A stretch of 64,000 nt of DNA, taken from assembly GCF_023145695.1 (NCBI RefSeq), contig NZ_JAJHVV010000016.1:1-64000 (forward strand), given 5' to 3'. The notes beneath the pieces are model-generated. The model saw only the letters and a list, made by a program, of their open reading frames with translations, was not told where the DNA came from and made no database searches. Origin of the DNA: Vibrio amylolyticus (GTDB lineage Bacteria; Pseudomonadota; Gammaproteobacteria; Enterobacterales; Vibrionaceae). Both the position numbers and the translations under genes were made by a program. This document shows positions 63,653 to 64,000 of the stretch, one piece after another; the first letter of the stretch is position 1; each line of letters starts with the position of its first letter.

Positions 63653-63907
63653 TTATGCCTGCTCTTTGTCTTTCTTCGTTTCTGTAGATTGAGCATCAGC
63701 ATTCACTGACTCAGCTTTATTCTGCTCAATATTCTTCGGCTCAAAGTCTGCATCTTTTTTCGCAGTCTCATCTTCGCTCATTGCTTTCTTAAAGCCTTTC
63801 ACCGCACCGCCTAAGTCACCGCCGATACCGCGTAATTTCTTTGTTCCAAATAATAATACAACGATGACAGCAATAATAAGAAGTTGCCAGATACTAATAC
63901 CACCCAT
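63653..63907 (-). CDS. tatA: Sec-independent protein translocase TatA
   Basis: 84 aa. MGGISIWQLLIIAVIVVLLFGTKKLRGIGGD shows the membrane helix, the FGTKKL hinge, and the amphipathic helix, in two stretches; the tail is acidic. It forms the variable-size translocation pore. It is the first gene of tatABC in this window; the promoter or ubiB-type neighbour lies beyond the end. Confidence 0.95.
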   Translation of the reverse strand: MGGISIWQLLIIAVIVVLLFGTKKLRGIGGDLGGAVKGFKKAMSEDETAKKDADFEPKNIEQNKAESVNADAQSTETKKDKEQA

Positions 63908-64000
63908 TTCATTTACCTCGGGTCATGATTTACGAAATTAATATGAGTCTACCGTCTATTGACGATAAGCTCGCCAACTAAGCAGCCAAAATGTGACACC

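Overview
The window reads as a chromosomal segment of a Vibrio (Vibrionaceae, Gammaproteobacteria). The evidence is gene content and order (rho-trxA-rhlB-gppA, a vexRAB-type RND locus beside rep and cytochrome c5, ilvC/ilvY, hemN-yihI-csrC-engB-spf-polA-ryhB-hemB, tatABC), close protein similarity to enterobacterial housekeeping enzymes, and moderate G+C. I see no prophage, insertion sequence, integron or CRISPR array. Most of the window is core genome with a few accessory modules.

Layout. 0.1-9 kb: ubiD-ferredoxin-fre operon, a secreted unknown, rho, trxA, rhlB, gppA. 9-13.2 kb: the queuosine-precursor transporter yhhQ with a preQ1-I-like riboswitch over its ribosome binding site, a small DUF3630-like gene, recQ and rarD. 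13.2-18.5 kb: a hexanucleotide repeat, a DUF1800/DUF1501 secreted pair, an AraC regulator and a LysE-family exporter. 18.5-19.1 kb: a CsrB-family RNA. 19.2-24.3 kb: uvrD, then a four-gene bufferin-type operon (DUF2282 precursor, DUF692/MNIO enzyme, DUF2063 partner, DoxX) and a small lipoprotein. 24.4-32 kb: prlC, rlmJ, gor, and a group of little-known genes (response regulator, membrane-anchored coiled coil, SPOR protein). 32-37.6 kb: a peptide ABC transporter operon. 38.3-39.2 kb: an Arg-His-Pro-His-Pro tRNA cluster with decayed tRNA remnants. 39.4-47.1 kb: cytochrome c5, rep, and a TetR-controlled RND efflux system. 47.2-50.2 kb: ubiK, ilvC, ilvY. 50.2-61.1 kb: hemN, DUF2489, yihI, a methyltransferase, csrC, cytochrome c4, engB, spf (Spot 42), polA, ryhB, hemB. 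61.2-63.9 kb: a TatD-family hydrolase, a tiny zinc-ribbon ORF, and tatABC.

Regulatory RNA is the strongest theme. Two CsrA-titrating RNAs (csrB and csrC, each with a GacA/VarA-type upstream box), the carbon-control RNA Spot 42, the iron-control RNA RyhB with two Fur boxes, and a preQ1-I-type riboswitch all lie within 64 kb. None is protein coding. The most interesting protein module is the bufferin operon, a peptide whose cysteines are probably modified by an MNIO enzyme and which is linked to copper handling. Other notable points are a C-terminal domain duplication in UbiD, a 15-bp in-frame minisatellite at the end of the MNIO gene, and several intercistronic hairpins that could set expression ratios inside operons.
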